Assembly: GCA_001800015.1 (NCBI GenBank)
Contig: MGUO01000299.1
Location: 8,655-34,662 of the forward strand
Direction of reading: 5' to 3'
Length of the DNA stretch: 26,008 nucleotides
DNA from: Elusimicrobia bacterium RIFCSPHIGHO2_02_FULL_57_9
Lineage (GTDB): Bacteria > Elusimicrobiota > Elusimicrobia > UBA1565 > UBA9628
A program made the translations under genes and the position numbers. The notes beneath the pieces were generated by a model, which ran no database searches, was not told where the DNA came from, and saw only the letters and a program-made list of their open reading frames with translations. This document shows positions 22,676 through 26,008 of this stretch, one piece after another; position 1 is the first letter of the stretch; the number at the start of each line of letters is the position of its first letter.

Positions 22676-23881
22676 TTAGGACCGCGCTCCTCCAAAGAGA
22701 GAAGAGTATTTCCTTAGCACGGCGGCCAAAGCGAATTCCACGTCGAGCTTCTTAAGGCAATCGTGATGCCCGCAGGTGGTATAATTTAAAACGCCTTGCA
22801 TGGGCATACCCATGCGCGCGCACGGGCTGCACCAAATACCAGTACGTATGTCCAGATGTTTTTCCTCGTCCCAAATAACGCCGTATTCCACGGGGTCCGA
22901 AGGCCCCCACCAAGTGGCTGTGGGAACCCCCAAAAGCATGGCGGCCTTAGCCAACCCCGTGTCATTGCCCAGAAACAAATCGCACTGCTCGATCACGGCG
23001 AAAGTTTCCAGCAAGGAACACTGGCCCGCCGCCGAAATCATGTCTGGGAAAACTTTGCGCGCCGCCTCGGCCGCGGCCTTCTCATCCGGACCTCCGACCA
23101 GCACGAATTTGAAGCGTCTCTTTTGGGCTAACGCCGAACAAAGCTCGCCAAAGCGATCGGGCTCCCACATTTTGCCGTACTGATTATTTGGCGCGCCTAC
23201 ATGAACGGCGGCATATTTATAGCCGGCGGCCGGGTTTAAGAGAGAGCGCGCGGCATCCCGGTGCTTTTCCGATAAAGGCAATCTCGGCCGCGGCCAAGAC
23301 GCCGGCCCCGCGATGCCCAAAGGATATAAAAGCTTAAGATTGCGCTTTAAGGCGTGCTCCGGCTGTGACGAAACCCAAGCGATGCCGTTAAGCAAAGCCC
23401 GGCGCGAAAATTCTCCCGTGATCAGGGCACGGCGCAAGCCCGGCCAGGGCCGGCAATGGCCGATGCGCCGAGGGATCGAAGCCAAGCCTTCCTGGAAATA
23501 ATGCGCGGGAGAAGAAAGGCTGAGCAAGGCCATGTCAAAACGGCCCTGCCGGATGCGCCGGTTAATACCGGCCCTTTCCTCGCGCGCCAGCCCCCCTTCC
23601 CAATCCGAGAACCATATATCATCTACAAGCCAGGTGGCGGGTAAAAGTTCCACGGTTGTGGGATAACGGTTGGCGATAAAAGTGATTTTGGCCTGGGGAT
23701 AGTGCCGCCGCAGAAGCTCAAGAACCGGCAGCAGAAAGATTAAATCGCCGATCGCAGCATAGCCCAAGACCAGGATGCGCAGGACATTGTAGGGCGCGGG
23801 CCCCTCTTGCGGGCCTTGGCGGCGCGCCCACAGCCCCAGAGCCGTTAAAAAAGATGCGGCCTGATCGATATAATTCAGCAT
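22676..23881 (-). CDS. Glycosyltransferase family 9 (ADP-heptose:LPS heptosyltransferase-like)
   Basis: This 401-residue protein is a GT-B enzyme of the heptosyltransferase family: N-terminal RILVLGYAAIGDLIFLLPVLELLRR (35-59) with the IGD loop, VHVGAPNN, and the C-terminal donor site LFLGNDTGLAKAAMLLGVPTATWWGPSDP. Members transfer heptose, or sometimes other sugars, to lipid A core or glycans at the cytoplasmic face. It has an N-terminal extension of about 30 residues and a cysteine-rich segment near the C-terminus (CSPCARMG, TCGHHDC). It heads the eight-gene leftward operon, divergent from the gene at 23967. A GDP-heptose route is encoded at 593-3524, which makes heptose a candidate donor, although GT9 enzymes usually take ADP-heptose. 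Confidence 0.9.
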   Translation of the reverse strand: MLNYIDQAASFLTALGLWARRQGPQEGPAPYNVLRILVLGYAAIGDLIFLLPVLELLRRHYPQAKITFIANRYPTTVELLPATWLVDDIWFSDWEGGLAREERAGINRRIRQGRFDMALLSLSSPAHYFQEGLASIPRRIGHCRPWPGLRRALITGEFSRRALLNGIAWVSSQPEHALKRNLKLLYPLGIAGPASWPRPRLPLSEKHRDAARSLLNPAAGYKYAAVHVGAPNNQYGKMWEPDRFGELCSALAQKRRFKFVLVGGPDEKAAAEAARKVFPDMISAAGQCSLLETFAVIEQCDLFLGNDTGLAKAAMLLGVPTATWWGPSDPVEYGVIWDEEKHLDIRTGIWCSPCARMGMPMQGVLNYTTCGHHDCLKKLDVEFALAAVLRKYSSLFGGARS

Positions 23882-23887
23882 TGAGCG

Positions 23888-23893
23888 ATGTTA
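23888..23893 (-). promoter_or_regulatory. Candidate -10 element (TAACAT) for the GT9-led operon
   Basis: On the minus strand TAACAT ends 6 bases before the GT9 ATG. No Shine-Dalgarno is present. Only a weak -35-like sequence is found at 16-18 bases, in the region of the opposite-strand -35. Confidence 0.35.
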
Positions 23894-23904
23894 ACAAAAA
23901 ATCA

Positions 23905-23920
23905 CCGTATCTTGACACGG
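23905..23920. promoter_or_regulatory. Imperfect dyad over the -35 (possible operator)
   Basis: The 16 bases read CCGT-A-TC-TT-GA-C-ACGG, a palindrome with 12 of 16 positions symmetric. It contains the TTGACA at 23912-23917, so a bound regulator would cover the -35. It lies in the 85-base divergent gap, the longest intergenic region in the window. Confidence 0.3.
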
Positions 23921-23940
23921 CCGGGAAGAGATGGTATTCT
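23912..23940 (+). promoter_or_regulatory. Sigma70-type promoter for the CDP-tyvelose genes
   Basis: A perfect -35 TTGACA (23912-23917) is followed by a 17-base spacer and TATTCT (23935-23940). TGG directly precedes the hexamer, giving an extended -10. The predicted transcript start is near 23947, leaving a leader of about 20 bases before ATG 23967. This is the strongest promoter I can see in the window, and it makes the in-frame ATG at 23931 unlikely as a start. Confidence 0.75.
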
Positions 23941-23966
23941 GCCAAATCATAATCTCACCTAATAAA

Positions 23967-24887
23967 ATGATCCTTCTGACAGGAGGCACCGGCTTCCTGG
24001 GGAGCAATCTTCTGGCCCGGCTGGTCGGAAAGCATTCGGTCATCGTTTTGAAAAGATCCTTTTCCGACACCGGGAGAATCAAGCATCTGTTAAAAAAAGT
24101 CCGGACTTACGATATCGACCGGGTCCCGGTCAAAGAGGTTTTCGACGCCAATAAGATCGACTTGGTCATCCACTGCGCCACCAATTACGGGCGCAGCTCG
24201 GTCCCGTTCACGGAGATCACGGGAGCCAACCTGATCCTGCCTCTGCATCTGATCCAGGAGAGCCGGGAGCACGGCGTCGCCGCCTTCATCAACACTGACA
24301 CGATTTTGGACAAGGGCGTCAGCGCCTATTCCCTCTCCAAGAGCCAATTCGTCGACTGGATGAAGCAGTTCGCGGAGTCGTTGATCTGCATCGACATGGC
24401 TCTGGAGCATTTTTACGGCCCCTTCGACGACCGCTCGAAATTCGTGGCCAAGATTATCCTGGATCTGCTCAACCGCGTGGAGCGAATCGAGCTGACTCCG
24501 GGAAGGCAGAAGCGGGATTTCATCTACATCGAGGACATCGTCAGCGCCTTTGAGCGTGTCATCGATTTCACGCGCTCGGCGGCCAAGTCTTTTTACCGTT
24601 TTGAGGTGGGAACGGCCCAAACTATCGAAATCCGCGATTTCGTCCAAATGGCGAAGACGCTGGCCGGCAACACCACGACTCATCTGGATTTTGGGGCGCT
24701 TCCTTACCGCGGCAACGAAGTGATGGAATCGCGCGTGGACATATCGGCTCTGCTCGCGCTGGGCTGGAAACCGCAGACGCCCCTTCAAAAAGGGCTGAAA
24801 GAAACGATTCAACTGGAGGAAAAAGCGCTTAATGAAATATCTCATAACAGGCGGCTGCGGGTTCCTGGGAACAAACCTCTCAGCTGA
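23967..24887 (+). CDS. CDP-paratose/CDP-abequose synthase-like 4-ketoreductase (RfbS/RfbJ family)
   Basis: This 306-residue extended SDR should reduce C4 of CDP-4-keto-3,6-dideoxyglucose. Visible: GGTGFLG (6-12), INTDTIL (108-114), Y121-x3-K125 (SAYSLSKSQF), MALEHFYGPFDDRSKF, GRQKRDFIYIEDIV and FGALPYRGNEVM, all matching RfbJ/RfbS. RfbJ gives abequose and RfbS gives paratose; the following rfbE needs paratose, so RfbS-like is more likely. I start at 23967 because the promoter predicts transcription from about 23947; an in-frame ATG at 23931 would add 12 residues. The 3' end overlaps rfbE by 56 bases, longer than usual. Confidence 0.9.
   Translation: MILLTGGTGFLGSNLLARLVGKHSVIVLKRSFSDTGRIKHLLKKVRTYDIDRVPVKEVFDANKIDLVIHCATNYGRSSVPFTEITGANLILPLHLIQESREHGVAAFINTDTILDKGVSAYSLSKSQFVDWMKQFAESLICIDMALEHFYGPFDDRSKFVAKIILDLLNRVERIELTPGRQKRDFIYIEDIVSAFERVIDFTRSAAKSFYRFEVGTAQTIEIRDFVQMAKTLAGNTTTHLDFGALPYRGNEVMESRVDISALLALGWKPQTPLQKGLKETIQLEEKALNEISHNRRLRVPGNKPLS
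24815..24819 (+). promoter_or_regulatory. Shine-Dalgarno GGAGG for rfbE
   Basis: GGAGG lies 12 bases before ATG 24832, inside the preceding gene. It shows that at least internal genes in this genome can use Shine-Dalgarno initiation, and it supports the start at 24832 despite the 56-base overlap. Confidence 0.5.
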
Positions 24888-25857
24888 AGTTCTCCAGCGA
24901 GGGGACGAGCTCCTCGTTTTGGACGACCTGAGCCGGATGGGAAGCGACCGAAACCTTGAATGGTTGAAAAAGCAGGGGCGCTTCCAGTTTTTTCAAGCGG
25001 ATATCCGTTCCGCCGGATCAATGGACGAGGTGATCAAGAAAAACCGGCCCAACGCCGTATTTCATCTGGCCGGCCAAGTCGCCATGACGGCCTCCTTGGC
25101 CGATCCCAGGCTTGATTTCGAGAACAACGCGCTTGGGAGCCTCAATTTACTGGAAGCCGTCAGACGATTTTCTCCGGGCTCGACGATCGCCTACTCCTCC
25201 ACCAACAAAGTGTATGGGGATCTCGAGGAACTCGAGTACGCCGAGACGCCCAGCCGCTACGTCGCCACGGGTTACGAGAGAGGCTTCGACGAAAAAACCC
25301 GGATTGATTTCCGGAGCCCCTACGGCTGTTCCAAGGGAAGCGCCGATCAATACATGCTTGATTACGCGCGGTGCTTCGGACTGAAGACCATCGTATTCAG
25401 GCATTCCTCTATTTTCGGCAGCCGGCAGTTCAGCACGTCCGAACAGGGCTGGATCGGCTGGTTCGTTCAACAGGCCCTGGAAGCCAAAGGCTCTCCCGGG
25501 AAGGATCCTTTCACCATTTCGGGGAATGGGAAGCAGGTCAGAGACGTCCTGTTCTCAAGCGATCTGGTCGACTGCTATTTCAGCGCCGTTGAGAGCATCA
25601 GTCGCGTCAGGGGCCAAGCCTTCAATATTGGAGGAGGAGCCGATAACAGCATCTCCCTCATCGAGCTTTTCACCTTTTTAGGCCGCGAGCTTGGCGTGGA
25701 GTTAAGATACAAGTCCCTGCCGCAGCGCCAAAGCGACCAGAAGGTCTTCGTGGCCAACGTTCAAAAAGCGCGCAAGCTATTCGGTTGGTCCCCCAAAGTC
25801 GATAAGGAGCAAGGGCTGAGGAAAATGATCGATTGGATTTGCCAAAATGCCGGATGA
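24832..25857 (+). CDS. rfbE: CDP-paratose 2-epimerase (CDP-tyvelose synthase)
   Basis: This 341-residue extended SDR inverts C2 of CDP-paratose to give CDP-tyvelose. It matches RfbE along its length: ITGGCGFLGTNL (5-16), FHLAGQVAMTASL (77-89), SSTNKVYGDLEE (122-133), SPYGCSKGSADQYMLDYAR with Y164-x3-K168, FRHSSIFGSRQFST, ISGNGKQVRDVL and QSDQKVFVA. These segments are shared with Salmonella RfbE. The start is set by the GGAGG upstream. It overlaps the preceding reductase by 56 bases and the next GT2 by 11. With that reductase it forms a compact tyvelose branch fed by RfbF-G-H on the other strand. Confidence 0.96.
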   Translation: MKYLITGGCGFLGTNLSAEVLQRGDELLVLDDLSRMGSDRNLEWLKKQGRFQFFQADIRSAGSMDEVIKKNRPNAVFHLAGQVAMTASLADPRLDFENNALGSLNLLEAVRRFSPGSTIAYSSTNKVYGDLEELEYAETPSRYVATGYERGFDEKTRIDFRSPYGCSKGSADQYMLDYARCFGLKTIVFRHSSIFGSRQFSTSEQGWIGWFVQQALEAKGSPGKDPFTISGNGKQVRDVLFSSDLVDCYFSAVESISRVRGQAFNIGGGADNSISLIELFTFLGRELGVELRYKSLPQRQSDQKVFVANVQKARKLFGWSPKVDKEQGLRKMIDWICQNAG

Positions 25858-26008
25858 GATCACCTACAGCATTATCCTGCCGGCCTATTTAGAAGAGGAG
25901 AATCTCCGGCTTCTGCTGCCGCGGCTTGGAGAAACATTACGGCACATCCAGGAGGCATCCGAGGTCATCGTAGTGGATACCGCCAAGCCCTTGGACGGGA
26001 CCAAGGAG
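25847..26008 (+). CDS. Glycosyltransferase family 2 (5' part only)
   Basis: Fifty-four codons are open to the right edge with no stop. The product starts with YSIILPAYLEEENLRLLLP (7-25), the first strand and helix of a GT-A GT2 enzyme, then EVIVVDTAKPLDGT (39-52), where the nucleotide-binding aspartate lies. The IVVDTAKPLDGT form differs from the common VVDDGS. ATG 25847 overlaps the rfbE stop by 11 bases. The context suggests transfer of tyvelose or another sugar of this cluster, but the rest of the gene is needed. Confidence 0.82.
   Translation, partial: MPDEITYSIILPAYLEEENLRLLLPRLGETLRHIQEASEVIVVDTAKPLDGTKE

Noticed and set aside
24090..24845. A long minus-strand frame (251 codons) opposite the paratose synthase-like gene
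   Set aside because: Its product has no recognisable motif and mirrors the codons of the plus-strand reductase, whose family motifs are clear. It is a shadow frame.

Overview
The window is a dense surface-polysaccharide (O-antigen, capsule or S-layer glycan) gene cluster from a bacterium with a Gram-negative style of glycan assembly. I see no rRNA, tRNA, CRISPR array, phage gene or insertion sequence. Genes are packed head to tail, often with 4-base ATGA overlaps. The longest non-coding gap is 85 bases (23882-23966), so no stretch of 300 bases lacks a gene. I make no taxonomic call. The compact layout and the shortage of Shine-Dalgarno sequences at transcription-unit starts suggest a divergent lineage rather than a model enterobacterium.

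Layout, left to right. (1) 1-3524, minus strand: the four enzymes for GDP-D-glycero-alpha-D-manno-heptose (gmhB, hddC, hddA, gmhA), followed by a glycosyltransferase cut by the window edge. (2) 3548-5760, plus strand: a GT2 glycosyltransferase and a GT-C-like membrane glycosyltransferase. (3) 5748-10947, minus strand: rfbF, rfbG, an RmlC-like epimerase, rfbH, a polyprenyl-type GT2 and a 4-ketoreductase. These make a CDP-3,6-dideoxyhexose; the epimerase points to an L-sugar such as ascarylose. (4) 10957-15068, minus strand: a large GT-C-like protein and an O-antigen-ligase/PglL-like protein with C-terminal TPRs. (5) 15095-23881, minus strand: a tightly coupled eight-gene operon. It runs GT9 heptosyltransferase-like, GT-C-like, GNAT-Rieske fusion, small oxygenase-like protein, methyltransferase, DegT aminotransferase, UDP-galactopyranose-mutase-like flavoprotein and DPM1-like GT2. 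(6) 23967-26008, plus strand: a paratose/abequose synthase-like reductase, CDP-paratose 2-epimerase (rfbE) and the start of another GT2, giving the CDP-tyvelose branch.

How it may work together (inference): nucleotide-activated heptose, one or two 3,6-dideoxyhexoses and an unusual amino sugar are made in the cytoplasm. They are assembled by GT2 and GT9 enzymes, or loaded on polyprenyl phosphate by DPM1-like GT2s for the GT-C enzymes. The glycan is then transferred by the ligase.

The most unusual part is at 19475-20958. A PseH/WecD-like GNAT acetyltransferase is fused to a C-terminal Rieske [2Fe-2S] domain. The next gene encodes a 193-residue protein with the D-x2-H-x4-H pattern of Rieske non-heme-iron oxygenases and a C-terminal E-D motif. 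I read this as a split Rieske oxygenase whose electron-transfer domain is tethered to an aminosugar acetyltransferase. A second observation is that five unit-leading genes have a TANNNT hexamer ending 6 or 7 bases before the start codon, which suggests leaderless transcripts.
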